DNA of 64,000 nt from RYN-230 sp963782185 (GTDB lineage Bacteria > Actinomycetota > Actinomycetes > Streptosporangiales > Streptosporangiaceae), in contig CAWAJB010000025.1 in NCBI GenBank assembly GCA_963782185.1, positions 62,001 to 126,000 on the forward strand, written 5' to 3'. Below are positions 43,160-52,600 of this stretch, one piece after another; the first letter of the stretch is position 1; the number at the start of each line of letters is the position of its first letter. The translations under genes and the position numbers were made by a program. A model generated the notes under the pieces. It was not told the origin of the DNA. It did not search any database and saw only the letters and a program-made list of their open reading frames with translations.

Positions 43160-45001
43160 CCGGGTCAGCCGCTGCCAGCGGCCGGATCCCCGGCGCGGCA
43201 CGCGCCAGGTCACGGGCCGGACGGTAGACCAGCACCCCGCTGGCCTCGTAGGCCAGCCGGAAGCCGGTCACCCGGAGCAGCCGCAGCAGGAAACCCTCCC
43301 GGCGCCACACCAGTACCCAGCCGATGTTCATCTGCCGCGCGCTGACCTTCGCCTCCTGGAACTGCGCGCTCGTGGTCCGGTACCTGCCGCCCTGCGCGTT
43401 GAGTACGGCCGCGTAGAAGGGGCTGTGCTCGATCCCGCTCAGCGTGCCGATCGGGATCCGCGAGATGAGCGCGTCGGCCAGCGGGTGCCCGTCGGCTGTG
43501 GCCAGCACCATCGTTTCCGGCGCGAACCCGTCCCCGATCACGGGCATGCCGCCGCGGATGCCGAACGGGACGTCCAGCACGATGGAGTTCGTGTGCTGGG
43601 CGGCGATCGGACGGTCGAGCGCGTTCAGGGTGGTGGGCATGCTGCCGATGCCCGGGTTCCCGGACCAGCCGGTCTCCAGCAGCGCCAGGACCAGGACCGG
43701 GATCACCCCCACCCCGGCGTGCCCGCGGAGCCACTCCACCGCCGCGCCGGCCAGGAGCACCATCGGGACCAGCGCGAGTTCCGTGAACCGGTTGGCCTCC
43801 CGGAAGGTGGAAAGCCCTGGGATCCGCGTGAACCATGTGAAGGGCATGATCATCGACAGCCGGACGCCGTGCACCACCGAGGCCAGCGGCACATAGTAGT
43901 TGCTGCCGACCCAGACCACCGAGCCCAGCGACAGGAGCACGCAGGCCAGCCAGAGCAGGGCGAGCGAGCGGGTGTGCCGCCGCCGCCACGACACCGCGGT
44001 CCCGAACAGGGCCAGTGCGGTGAGCACGATCCCGAACGCGGCGATCACGATGCTGTAGGGACCGTGGTGGTAGTACTCGCTCACGGCCGTGAGGCCGTAA
44101 TCGGCCACCCGGGGGGACGGTGAGAACATCTCCTGCAGCGAGGCCCCCGAAGCCACGTAGTTCACCTCGAGCAGCCCGGCCCGTGACGCGGGGGTCCGGG
44201 CGGCCGAAGCCTGCTGGAGTATCACGATGAACTGCGGGCTGGCGACGAGCAGGCCCGTCAGTGCGGCCAGGCTGGCGGCCCGCAGCCGGGCAGCCGAGGG
44301 GTGCCGGGCCAGCCACGGCATGAGGACCAGGCCCGTGACGATCGTCGCCAGCACCGCCGATTCCTGGTCGGTGAGTATGGCCGCGCCCATGACCGCGCCC
44401 AGGATGATGGCCTGCCGCCGGCCGGCAGGCGGCGCAGCCGGACCGCGGCCTCCAGTGCCATCGGCAGGAACAGCGCCCCGAGCGCGAGGTTCACCTCGTA
44501 CCAGCTGCGCCAGGTGAGGATGGCCGACAGGCCGAAGAAGCCCCCGGCCGTGATCGCGCCGAGCTGGGTGCGCAGCCAGAGCCGGGCCGCCCGGTACATC
44601 ACGTAGCACAGCAGGCCGGGGCACAGGATCGAGAGCAGGTTGTAGCTCAGGCTCGGCCCGAAGGCCAGCGTGACGGGAGTCATCAGCAGGCCGGGCAGTG
44701 GCATCAGCGTGTGATAGCCGAGATCCGCGCCCACCGGGGCGGCGAGGTACCGGGTGGACCAGGGACTGGACAGGTGGGACACCTGGCGGGCGACCCACCA
44801 GAAATCCCAGACGTAACCGCCGGCGTCCCGGAGGGCAGGCAGCCGGCCGGCCAGGTAGGTGACCCGCGGCCAGGTGACGGCCAGCCCGGTGACCAGATAA
44901 CCCGCCAGCAGGATCAGGTGGGCCGCCAGCGGGTGCCTCGCGAGCCGGGTGGGCCACGTCGGGGGTGAGCCTGCGCCGCCGTCCGGGCCTGGTGCCTCCA
45001 C
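43062..45001 (-). pseudogene. Large polytopic membrane protein, paralogue 1, frameshifted
   Basis: The start is GTG 45001. The first ~195 residues (LLAGYLVTGLAVTWPRVTYL, WDFWWVARQVSHLSSPWSTR, MPLPGLLMTPVTLAFGPSLS) are in one frame. From about base 44417 the homologous sequence continues in another frame (AIILGAVMGAAILTDQESAV) to VLVYRPAR. Alignment with the neighbouring paralogue (45537-47531) shows one missing base in the RLRR-PG-RQA segment. The C-terminus has also lost the stop used by the paralogue and runs 98 nt into marR. The family is integral membrane, ~11 spans, GT-C/YfhO-like in layout, possibly a lipid-linked sugar transferase. Confidence 0.75.
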
Positions 45002-45536
45002 GGCTGGTGCCTGCCGCGGCAGTCCCGGTACTCCGCCCGATCCTGTGGAGAGGGAACGCCCACCGGTTTCCCGGGCCCCGGGCGGGCGCCTGTCTGGCTG
45101 CAGGGTCCTGATCTGACCGGAGGCCGGTCCGGCTGGTCCTCGCCCGCGTGGGCCATCGTCACCCCGTCCTTGTCGTGCGCCCCACTAGCCGTGCTGACGC
45201 ATTGATTATGGAAGCATGCTGCGCAGCTAGAAGACCAATTGTGCTTACAAAGATAGAATAGATTTATTACGAAGCGAGAAAGTTCGGGCAAAGCGGATAG
45301 AATAAGTGAGTAATAGTTACTAAATGCCCCAGGCGGACCGCTCAGAGAAGTAAAAGCCCGGGAAAGAGGAGGCTCCCTGGCGCACGTTCAGGGGCCGCCC
45401 CCGCTTGGTGTGGCTGCGCATGGCCTGGTATCGAGGCCCAGGTCCGTTGCGACCTGGCGCTCAGCGGGTGCCCGGGGCCAGCGATGCCTTCGCGGCCCTG
45501 GGCTGCGTCACGTTTCCCGGCGAATGTCTCCGGCGC
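45002..45536. other. 535-bp spacer with an AT-rich island
   Basis: There is no supported gene between the two membrane-protein paralogues. Bases about 45190-45330 are strikingly AT-rich against the >70% GC background and include AGTAA-TAG-TTACT (45309-45321), an inverted repeat. This island probably contains the promoter of paralogue 1 and a possible regulator site, or is a horizontally acquired scar. Confidence 0.5.
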
Positions 45537-47531
45537 TCACCGGGCGGGCCGGTAAACCGAGACGCCGTCGGCCCGGTAGGCAAAGCGGAAGCCTGTCTGG
45601 TGCAAATACTGCACAATAGCGGGATTCGAGTACCACACCACGATCCACCCGATATGCATCGTCCGGGCGTCCCGGCGCCCGGCGGCGACCTGGGCCGCGG
45701 TCAGCGGGGTATAGGAGGACAGTTTCCTGGCGAACAACGGCCGTGACTGCTGGGCGGCTGTGGTGAGCGGCACGGTGACCGGCGGAAAGGTGAAGTGCTG
45801 CGTTTTGATCAGCCACGAGTAAAACGCATGGTGCTTGATCGCGTTGAGGGTGGACTCCGGGATCCGGGACACATAGGCGACGGACCGCGGGTGCCCGTCC
45901 GCGGTCGCCATGACCAGGGCCGGGGCCGCGAACCGGCCGCCGTACTCGGGGATGCCGCCACGCATCCCGTACGGCACGTCCACCACGATCGACGCGGAAG
46001 GGTCGGCGGCGATCGGCCCGTCCAGCCGGTGGTACGCGGTGGGCATCGTCCCGATCTTCGGGTTCCCCGCGTAGCCCAGCTCCAGGACGCCCAGCGCAAT
46101 CACCACGGCGATCAGCGGTTTCGCGTGATAGCGCATCCAGTTCACCGCCATGCCGGCCAGCAGGGCGGCCGGGACCAGGCCGAGGATGGCCATCCGGTCG
46201 GCCTCGCGGAACGCGGACAGGCCCGGGATGCGGACGAACCAGGTGTACGGCAGGAGCGGCGAGACCCGCACCCCGTGCCAGTCCTGCCTCCACGGGATGA
46301 ACTGGCGCTTGACAACCCAGAGTGACATGCCCAGGGCCAGCACCGCGCAGCCGGCCCAGAGCACCGCGAGCTGCCAGGCCCGGCGCTGCCGCCAGGCGAC
46401 GGCCAGGCCGATGAGGGCCAGCGCGGTCAGGGTCACGCCGAACATCGGCAGCCCCTCGTTGTCCCGGCTGTGCAGGAACGGCTGGGCCAGGGCCGTGAGC
46501 CCGAAATTCGCCACCCGGGGGGTGGGCGCGAACATGCCGGGCAGGCCGACGCCGTACAGCTTGTCTGTCACCCCGAGCAGTTGCGCGTCTATCTGCAGGC
46601 CGCCCCGCACCTGCTCGTGGATCATCGCGGCGAGCTGTGGGCCGGCCACGATCGCGGCGACCACCGCGCCCAGAGCAGCCGGCCACAGCCTTCTCACCGA
46701 GGGCCGCCACAGCAGCCACGGGAGCAGTACCAGGCCGACCAGGATGCCGGTCAGGACGGCCGACTCCGGGTCGGTCAGCACCGCCGCGCCCACCACCACG
46801 CCGAGGATCAGAGCCTGCCGCCAGCCCGGGTTCCGGCGCAGCCGCACCGAGGCCTCGAGGGCCAGCGGGAGAAACAGCGCCCCCACAGCGATGTTGATGT
46901 GGTACCAGTCCTCCTGGGCCAGCATCGCCGACAGGCCGAAGAACGCGCCGGCCGCGATCGCGCCGGTCTGGCTGGGCAGCCACAGCCGCGCGGCCCGGTA
47001 CATGGCGTAACACAGCAGCCCGGGCACCAGGATGACCAGCAGGTTGTACGAGGCGCTAGGGCCGAAGATCAGCGTGACCGGGGTCAGCAGCAGGCCGGGC
47101 AGCGGCATCAGCGTGTGATATCCGAGCAGCACGCCCGCAGGTGCCGCCATGTGGCTGGTGACCCAGGGATTGGCCAGGTGGCTCAGCCGCCGGGCCATCC
47201 ACCAGAAACCCCACACGTAGGCGGCGGAGTCCCGCATGGATGGCAGCCTGCCCGTGATGTAGGTGGCCCGGGGCCAGGTCACCGCCACGCCCGCGGCTAG
47301 GTAGCAGGCGAGCAGAGTCAGCTGTCCGGCCACCGGATGGGCCGTGAAGACCCGGAGCACCCGCCGCGGCTCAGCAGCGCCTGTCCCAGTATCCGCCGTG
47401 GCGCGGTCGGCCGGGACGCTCGCCGCTGCCGCGTTTCCTGCTCCGGCGTTTCCTGCCGCCGCGGCGGGCAACTGTATCGCGCTCCGGGCGGTGATCAGCG
47501 GAACCCGCGGGTCGCGGCCCGCTCGGTCCAT
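45537..47531 (-). CDS. Large polytopic membrane protein, paralogue 2 (intact)
   Basis: I chose ATG 47531 (MDRAGRDPRVPLITARSAIQ), preceded by GGGGTGA; the frame extends 97 codons upstream. The 664-residue protein has about eleven membrane spans (LTLLACYLAAGVAVTWPRAT, YNLLVILVPGLLCYAMYRAA, ALILGVVVGAAVLTDPESAV, LTALALIGLAVAWRQRRAWQ and others) and a large extracytoplasmic C-terminal domain ending RADGVSVYRPAR. The pattern WPRATYITGRLPSMRDSAAY plus WGFWWMARRLSHLANPWVTS is shared with paralogue 1. It is probably a GT-C-fold or YfhO-like glycan-modifying membrane protein acting with the nearby ABC exporter (inference). Confidence 0.78.
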   Translation of the reverse strand: MDRAGRDPRVPLITARSAIQLPAAAAGNAGAGNAAAASVPADRATADTGTGAAEPRRVLRVFTAHPVAGQLTLLACYLAAGVAVTWPRATYITGRLPSMRDSAAYVWGFWWMARRLSHLANPWVTSHMAAPAGVLLGYHTLMPLPGLLLTPVTLIFGPSASYNLLVILVPGLLCYAMYRAARLWLPSQTGAIAAGAFFGLSAMLAQEDWYHINIAVGALFLPLALEASVRLRRNPGWRQALILGVVVGAAVLTDPESAVLTGILVGLVLLPWLLWRPSVRRLWPAALGAVVAAIVAGPQLAAMIHEQVRGGLQIDAQLLGVTDKLYGVGLPGMFAPTPRVANFGLTALAQPFLHSRDNEGLPMFGVTLTALALIGLAVAWRQRRAWQLAVLWAGCAVLALGMSLWVVKRQFIPWRQDWHGVRVSPLLPYTWFVRIPGLSAFREADRMAILGLVPAALLAGMAVNWMRYHAKPLIAVVIALGVLELGYAGNPKIGTMPTAYHRLDGPIAADPSASIVVDVPYGMRGGIPEYGGRFAAPALVMATADGHPRSVAYVSRIPESTLNAIKHHAFYSWLIKTQHFTFPPVTVPLTTAAQQSRPLFARKLSSYTPLTAAQVAAGRRDARTMHIGWIVVWYSNPAIVQYLHQTGFRFAYRADGVSVYRPAR

Positions 47532-47671
47532 TCGTTCACCCCGTCCAGCGTCCCATCCGGCGGGCCAGCCCCGCTGGCCCGCGCCGCCGCAGGACGCAGG
47601 TACCCGGCCGCCCCCCGTGACCACATTGCTTGCGGCGACAGTAGTGCCACTCATGCTAAACGGGATCGCCA

Positions 47672-48376
47672 GTGCCCTGGGACGGATTCGCCCGCGGGCG
47701 GCCCACCCGGTTTCCCGGGCCCGCTGGCGGGGCATTCCCGCTCGCAGGAGGAAGACGACTATCGCGGCCACGGGGCGGGGCGCGCAGGGAGGTGAGGGCC
47801 GCGAGCGTCGTTCTGCTCCCATGTGTCCCGTCCAGCGTCGCCGTCGCCCGCGGCCGGATCGCCGCCGAACTGCGCGCGGCGGGTCTCCCGGCCACCGCTG
47901 TGGCCGACGCGGCCCTGGTCATCAGCGAGCTCCTGAGCAACGCGATCCTGCACGCCCGGCCGCTGCCAGACGCCCGGATCCGGGTGGCCTGGATACTCTC
48001 CTCGTCCACCGTGGAGGTCGTCGTCAGCGACGGGGGCAGCACGACCCGGCCCCGGGCGTCGCGGCCGTCACTGTCCTCGATCGGCGGCCGCGGCCTGGGC
48101 ATCGTGGAGCACCTGGCTTCCAGTTGGGGGGTACGCGCAGACGAGCGGGGCAGCAACGTGTGGGCGGTCCTGCCGGCCCCGCGGGACGGCGCTGCCGGAC
48201 CGCGAGGCCGTGGTCCCGCCGGTGCCGCCGCAGCCGGCGGCTGGCCAGCCGGCGGCGAGGCGGCCGGCCAGATGGACGGCGTGGCGGCAGGCCGGTCGCG
48301 GCGGATGGTGCGGGCTGTGGCCTCGACGGCGCGCCGCGGCAGCCACGGCGCCGTGAACCCGTCTGGCGATCATTGA
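47672..48376 (+). CDS. RsbW-like anti-sigma ATP-binding protein
   Basis: This 234-residue frame starts at GTG 47672. The HATPase_c_2 domain is at about 42-165: ASVVLLPCVPSSVAVARGRI, DAALVISELLSNAILHARPL (N box), VEVVVSDGGSTTRPRASRPS (G1) and GGRGLGIVEHLASSWGVRAD (G2). A GTG at residue 41 has no workable ribosome site, so the longer form is listed, although its first 40 residues are not conserved-looking. Such ATPases bind sigma factors or STAS proteins; three STAS genes lie within 15 kb. The Ala/Gly-rich tail is low complexity. Confidence 0.85.
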   Translation: MPWDGFARGRPTRFPGPAGGAFPLAGGRRLSRPRGGARREVRAASVVLLPCVPSSVAVARGRIAAELRAAGLPATAVADAALVISELLSNAILHARPLPDARIRVAWILSSSTVEVVVSDGGSTTRPRASRPSLSSIGGRGLGIVEHLASSWGVRADERGSNVWAVLPAPRDGAAGPRGRGPAGAAAAGGWPAGGEAAGQMDGVAAGRSRRMVRAVASTARRGSHGAVNPSGDH

Positions 48377-48457
48377 CCGAGGATGCGTAATCGGCCACGG
48401 AAGTGGTGATACTCCCTTCCGAGAGTGATCCGGGCGCGGGGGACGGCGGGGAGAATC

Positions 48458-49972
48458 TTGAGTTACACCCATGGCGCGGACAGTGAGGCCGGCCGGCTGC
48501 GCACCGTACTCGTTCACCGTCCGGGCCCCGAGCTGAAACGTATCTCTCCCCGCAGCCGCGGCGGCATCCTGTTCGACCGGCTGCCGTGGGTGACCCGCGC
48601 CCAGGAGGAGCACGACGCGTTTACGCAGATCCTCCGCGACCACGGCGTCGAGGTGCTCTACGTCACGGAACTGCTGCAGGACGCGCTCGAGTACGCGCCC
48701 GCCCGCGAGGCCGCGGTCAGCTCGGCCCTGGATGACCGCTGGCTCGGCGACGATCTCCGCGCGGCTGTCCGGGACCATCTGGAGGGCCTCGATTCGGAGA
48801 CGCTGGCCCAGGCGCTCATCGCCGGCGTTACCCCCGGCGAGCTGAGCGCCGGCCGCGGAGTGGTCTACGAGCTCCTCGACCGGCATGACTTCGTCATCGA
48901 CCCCCTGCCCAACCTGATGTTCACCAGGGATTCGAGCGTGTGGATCGGGGACCGGGTGGCGGTGTCCAGCCTCGGCCCGCGAGGCCGGGAAGCCCGGCTC
49001 CTGGCCGTGCTGTACGCCCACCACCCAAGGTTCGCCGGGACCAAGATGCTCTACGGCCCGCATCTGGAGCCGATCGCCGGCGGGGACATCCTGCTCCTGG
49101 CCCCGGGCGTGATCGCCGTCGGCGTCAGCGGGCACACCAGCCCGGCGGGCGTGGAACGGCTCGCCCGGCAGGCCTTCCTGGCCGGGCTCGCGCACACCGT
49201 GCTGGCGGTGCCGATCCACCGGACGGGCGCGCCTCACCTGGACACGATCTGCACCGTGATCGACGGCGGGGTCATCGTGATGCACCCAGCGCTTGCCTAC
49301 ACGCTGACCGTGCACGCGATCACGCCGCGCGGCGATGGGTTGCGGGTGTCCCGGCCCCAGCCGTTCATGGCGGCGGCGGCCCAGGCCATGGGCACCGACC
49401 GGCTCACCGTGATCGACACCGGCCTGGATCCGCTGACCAGCACGCGTGGCCAGTGGGACGGCCGCCAGTGGAACGGCGCCCAGTGGGACGACGGCGGCAA
49501 CGCGCTGTCCCTCGGCTGCGGGCTGGCGGTCTGCGATGAGCGGAACCTTGAGACCAACGCCAGGCTCACCGCGGCCGGGGTCCGGGTCATCACCGTGCCC
49601 GCCAGCGAACTGGGCAGCGGGCGGGGCGGCCCGCGCTGCATGTCATGCGCGGTGACCAGGGACCCGGCCACCGAGCCGGCCCGGGCCGCCGGGCCGGGTA
49701 CGCCCGCGGGCCAGGTCACCCGCCGCGACCTCGCCCCGTTCCCGCGACCCGTGCCCGCGGTGAGCAACCCTCACGGCGTGAACGTCCAGACCCATGGGGC
49801 CCCGACCTCAGGAGCCCTGACCCAGGAAGCCCTGACCCCAGGAGCCCAGTCCCAGGAAGCCCTGACCCCAGGAGCCCAGTCCCAGGAAGCCCCGGCCCAG
49901 CAACTGGTCCAGGCCCAGTTAGCCCGGCTCAGGGGGACGGCGGCCGGTCCACCACCTCGGCCAGGATGCTGA
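48458..49972 (+). CDS. arcA: Arginine deiminase with a repetitive C-terminal extension
   Basis: I chose TTG 48458: GGGGAG precedes it by 5 nt and LSYTHGADSEAGRLRTVLVH matches the family N-terminus. The enzyme hydrolyses arginine to citrulline and ammonia. The core (about 1-410) has LPNLMFTRDSSVWIGDRVAV, GGDILLLAPGVIAVGVSGHT, HLDTICTVIDGGVIVMHP and the catalytic Cys in GRGGPRCMSCAVTRD. ADI is normally ~405 residues; the extra ~95 at the end are Pro/Ala/Gln-rich with a ten-residue repeat QEALTPGAQS (30-bp units at 49823). No arcB/arcC genes are adjacent, so the pathway is not a local operon. Confidence 0.92.
   Translation: MSYTHGADSEAGRLRTVLVHRPGPELKRISPRSRGGILFDRLPWVTRAQEEHDAFTQILRDHGVEVLYVTELLQDALEYAPAREAAVSSALDDRWLGDDLRAAVRDHLEGLDSETLAQALIAGVTPGELSAGRGVVYELLDRHDFVIDPLPNLMFTRDSSVWIGDRVAVSSLGPRGREARLLAVLYAHHPRFAGTKMLYGPHLEPIAGGDILLLAPGVIAVGVSGHTSPAGVERLARQAFLAGLAHTVLAVPIHRTGAPHLDTICTVIDGGVIVMHPALAYTLTVHAITPRGDGLRVSRPQPFMAAAAQAMGTDRLTVIDTGLDPLTSTRGQWDGRQWNGAQWDDGGNALSLGCGLAVCDERNLETNARLTAAGVRVITVPASELGSGRGGPRCMSCAVTRDPATEPARAAGPGTPAGQVTRRDLAPFPRPVPAVSNPHGVNVQTHGAPTSGALTQEALTPGAQSQEALTPGAQSQEAPAQQLVQAQLARLRGTAAGPPPRPGC
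49823..49900 (+). repeat. 30-bp coding repeat in the arginine deiminase tail
   Basis: Two full and one partial copies of CAGGAAGCCCTGACCCCAGG plus GAGCCCAGTCC encode QEALTPGAQS. The unit is a multiple of three, so changes in copy number keep the frame. Confidence 0.85.
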
Positions 49973-50390
49973 ACGTCGGGCAGGGCCAGCGCCACATGCA
50001 GCTCCGGCAGCGCCGGATGGGACTGCTCGGGTCGGTGGTGATGCCGCCCGCGTCCAGCGGCTGGTGCAGGTCGATGAGGCGGCCCGCGAGCTCGGTGAAC
50101 TGCAGGATCTGCTCCCGCGCCTCGGCCAGGAAGGCCAGGTCCCCGGGGCTCATCCGGGCGCTCACCGGGACCACACCCTCGCGGTTGATCAGGCGGCTGT
50201 AGTGCCGGCTACTCGACAGCCAGGACGACGCGCCGTCGGCACGGGACCGCAGCCCTTCCATGTCGGCCCGGATCCGGGCCCGCTGCCCTTCCACGTCAGG
50301 CACCCAGGACACCGGGCCCGGGGCGGGGGCAGCGTCCGGGTACGCCGGGCCGGGTACGCCGGGCCGCGTCCCCGGCACGGTCGGCAGCAT
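49929..50390 (-). CDS. Hypothetical protein with a Cys-rich C-terminus
   Basis: This 153-residue protein is not recognised. It has a Pro/Gly-rich N-terminus, a helical middle (GQRARIRADMEGLRSRADGA, then SPGDLAFLAEAREQILQFTE) and a tail IRRCRSCMWRWPCPTFSILA whose CxxCxxxWPC pattern could bind a metal or reduce. The same strand continues upstream in another frame as a Pro-rich segment (MYPLPEQPEPKTATLRPLPN, from about 50580), so the true start may lie there behind a frame break near 50400. It converges with the arginine deiminase gene, overlapping 44 nt. Confidence 0.55.
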   Translation of the reverse strand: MLPTVPGTRPGVPGPAYPDAAPAPGPVSWVPDVEGQRARIRADMEGLRSRADGASSWLSSSRHYSRLINREGVVPVSARMSPGDLAFLAEAREQILQFTELAGRLIDLHQPLDAGGITTDPSSPIRRCRSCMWRWPCPTFSILAEVVDRPPSP

Positions 50391-50724
50391 GTCCTCCGCG
50401 AGCGGCGCGGCCAGCGGCCCTGGAGGCCGGCGGCCTGGTGGTCAGCGGCTCAGCGGGCAGGGGTGCCGACAACATGTCCGGCAGGGGCGCGGACAGCGGT
50501 ATGGGCCCGGCCGCGTCCACGTTCGGCAGCGGTCGCAGGGTCGCCGTCTTGGGTTCTGGCTGCTCTGGCAAGGGGTACATCCCGGGGGCTCCGCCTCGCT
50601 GGTGCCGGCAACAGGTCGGTTCCTCTCCAGCTTGGCGCAGAAATGCCCGGTCCGCCTGCGATTTAACCGTGTGCTCTCCGTAAGCATCTGGTCCTCCGCG
50701 CACGGCGGCGGTAGGGTGCCGCTC
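50391..50724 (-). other. Region upstream of the hypothetical gene, possible broken 5' end
   Basis: No intact gene is visible in these 334 bases. On the minus strand, from ATG 50580 the frame encodes a Pro/Leu-rich stretch (NVDAAGPIPLSAPLPDMLSA, EPLTTRPPASRA) that would join the downstream hypothetical protein if one base were removed near 50400 (giving SRA-LAAPLAEDMLPTVPG). The plus strand has no coding-like frame here before the STAS start. Confidence 0.4.
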
Positions 50725-51063
50725 GTGGAGCTAAAGGTTTCGAGTCGCAGCGAGGGTGACCACGTCGTTGTAGCCCTGTCCGGCGAGATCGACCTTTACA
50801 CCGCCCCGAGGCTGCAGAGCCAGCTGCTCTCGCAGCTGAATGTGGACTACCCGGTGCGGCTCGTGGTGGACATGTCCGGGGTCAACTTCTGCGACTCCAC
50901 CGGCATGAACGTGCTGCTCGCCGCCCAGCGGATGGCCCGCGAGCACGGCGGCAACGTCGAGCTCAGCGGCCCGCGGCCCGCCGTGCGCAAGATCCTGCAG
51001 GTGACCGGCCTGGAGTCGGTGTTCACGGTCACCGGCGAGGGAGCCCCGGTTCCTGGCCAGTAG
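50725..51063 (+). CDS. Anti-anti-sigma factor (STAS domain)
   Basis: I chose GTG 50725, 8 nt after AGGG; GTG 50716 is also possible. The 112-residue protein is a single STAS domain: VVVALSGEIDLYTAPRLQSQ (strand 1 and helix), PVRLVVDMSGVNFCDSTGMN with the phosphorylatable Ser in DSTG, and VELSGPRPAVRKILQVTGLE. It should be phosphorylated by an RsbW-like kinase and release a sigma factor; an RsbW-like gene lies 3 kb upstream. It is followed by a GT2 gene 56 nt downstream. Confidence 0.92.
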   Translation: MELKVSSRSEGDHVVVALSGEIDLYTAPRLQSQLLSQLNVDYPVRLVVDMSGVNFCDSTGMNVLLAAQRMAREHGGNVELSGPRPAVRKILQVTGLESVFTVTGEGAPVPGQ

Positions 51064-51118
51064 GCACGCGCCGGTATCGGTGCCCGCCCATCAGGATCCC
51101 GGCCACTAGGATCGGCGG

Positions 51119-51889
51119 ATGCTGCCGAGCCGTGACGTCGCCATCGTCATTCCAGCCAAGAACGAGTCCGACCGGATCCAGGCGACCGTGAAAGCGGCCG
51201 CAGGCATCCCCGGCGCCGACATGCTCGTCGTCGTGGACGACGGGTCCGGCGACGGTACGGGTTTCGTTGCGGAAAATGCGGGAGCGATAGTCCTGCGGCA
51301 CGGGCGCAGCCGCGGTAAGGGCGCGGCGCTGGAAACCGGCGCTGAGGCGGTCGGGCTGCTGGAGCGCAGCGAGGACCGCGCCGTGCCCCGGCACCTGCTG
51401 TTCCTCGACGCGGACCTGGCTGAGTCCGCGGCGCACGGGACGGCGCTCGTGCAGCCCGTCCGGGACGGGCTGGCCGACATGACCATCGCGGTGTTCACCG
51501 AGCGGGTCCGGGCGGGCGGGCACGGCTTCGTGGTCGCACTGTCGGGATCGGGCATCAGGCGCGCCACCGGCTGGCTCCCCGCGCAGCCGCTCAACGGGCA
51601 GCGGTGCCTGACCCGTGCCGCGTTCGAGGCCGCCCGCCCGCTGGCGCCAGGCTGGGGCGCGGAGACGGCCATGACCATCGACCTGCTCCGCCAGGGCCTG
51701 CGGGTGACCGAGGTCGAGGTACCCATGGCGCACCGGGCCACCGGCGGGGACTGGCGTGCCCAGTTGCACCGCGCCCGCCAGTTCGCGGACGTGGGCTGGG
51801 CGCTGGCCGCCCGGGAACCCTCCGTGCAGAGGGCGCTGCAGAAGGCCCGCCAAGCGGCCACGCAGGCGCGGCAGCGGTCGCGCGGCTAG
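51119..51889 (+). CDS. Family 2 glycosyltransferase
   Basis: This 256-residue GT-A protein has VAIVIPAKNESDRIQATVKA, the nucleotide-binding VVVDDGSGDGTGFVAENAGA, and the DxD-like LLFLDADLAESAAHGTALVQ. The C-terminus lacks membrane spans, so it is soluble or peripheral, unlike dolichol-phosphate mannosyltransferases. Layout resembles glucosyl-3-phosphoglycerate synthase or polyprenol-phosphate sugar synthases; the specificity is unknown. It lies just upstream of the decayed membrane glycosyltransferase and may once have supplied its lipid-linked donor. Confidence 0.83.
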   Translation: MLPSRDVAIVIPAKNESDRIQATVKAAAGIPGADMLVVVDDGSGDGTGFVAENAGAIVLRHGRSRGKGAALETGAEAVGLLERSEDRAVPRHLLFLDADLAESAAHGTALVQPVRDGLADMTIAVFTERVRAGGHGFVVALSGSGIRRATGWLPAQPLNGQRCLTRAAFEAARPLAPGWGAETAMTIDLLRQGLRVTEVEVPMAHRATGGDWRAQLHRARQFADVGWALAAREPSVQRALQKARQAATQARQRSRG

Positions 51890-52067
51890 GCCGTTGACCC
51901 GCGGCCGCGCCTTTCGCGCCTTTCATATCGCTGTGTCCCCCGGCCCCGGGGGGCTCACTGCCATCGCGGCCAGCATCACGGCCACGCTCACGGTCGCGGC
52001 ACTCGGCCCTTCGGTCATGGAACCGATCGTGGACGAATGCGTGCGGATAGCCGTTAGTGTGTCACTG

Positions 52068-52085
52068 ATCGACTGCGGTCGGCGG
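52068..52085. repeat. 18-bp direct repeat, left copy
   Basis: GATCGACTGCGGTCGGCG occurs here and at 52652-52669, about 580 bp apart, on each side of the decayed glycosyltransferase. Surrounding bases are also similar (GCCGTTAG with GT a few bases further on, about 10-15 bp upstream of each copy), giving roughly 35 bp of related sequence. Confidence 0.65.
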
Positions 52086-52099
52086 CGGCCGGGCAGGCC

Positions 52100-52600
52100 A
52101 GTTGCGGGCCGCGGTGCTCTGGACGTGCAACCCGCTGCTGCTCCAGGTGCTGGTGGCGGCCGCGCACGTGGACAGCCAGGCCACCGTGTCGCGGTGGCGG
52201 CGGTCGCGGTGCTGCCTGGGCCTGCGCGGTGTGGCGACGCGGGCCGGGCCGCGGGGCGGCCGGGGGGGCGGGCGGGACGGCAGGCGCGGTGTGCACAGCC
52301 GCCGGGGCGCTGGCCGGCCGGGGCAGCCGTGAAACCGACCATGCCCTGGTGCTGGCCGGGCTGCTGGTGGCAGCAGCGCTGAGCGGCCCGGCGCGGGCGG
52401 CCTGGGTCCGGTCGGGCGGGCTCGCAGCGGGGCGCGGTGACGCCACCCTGGCGCTCGCGCCGTGGGGGCCCGGCTCGCTGCGGCGGCATGTCGGCCGGGA
52501 GCAGGGTGTCCGTCGGCTCGCCATGGCGGACGGCCAGGCTGCTCATCAGCCTCGCGGCGGCGAGCGGGTCGCGGCGACGTGGTCAGGGCGGCGGCGAGCG
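52100..52600 (+). pseudogene. Decayed membrane glycosyltransferase (GT-C/mannosyltransferase-like)
   Basis: Three plus-strand frames carry consecutive pieces of one polytopic protein: AAVLWTCNPLLLQVLVAAAH with VDSQA; then VAVAAVAVLPGPARCGDAG; then ALVLAGLLVAAALSGPARAA, LALAPWGPGSLR; then SRVSVGSPWRTARLLISLAA. LWTCNPLLLQ...HVDSQA and the late APWGPG...VGSPW motifs are typical of actinobacterial polyprenol-dependent GT-C mannosyltransferases. At least four frame changes in 500 bp and no N- or C-terminal part make this a true pseudogene rather than a single error. It is flanked by the 18-bp direct repeats. Confidence 0.65.
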
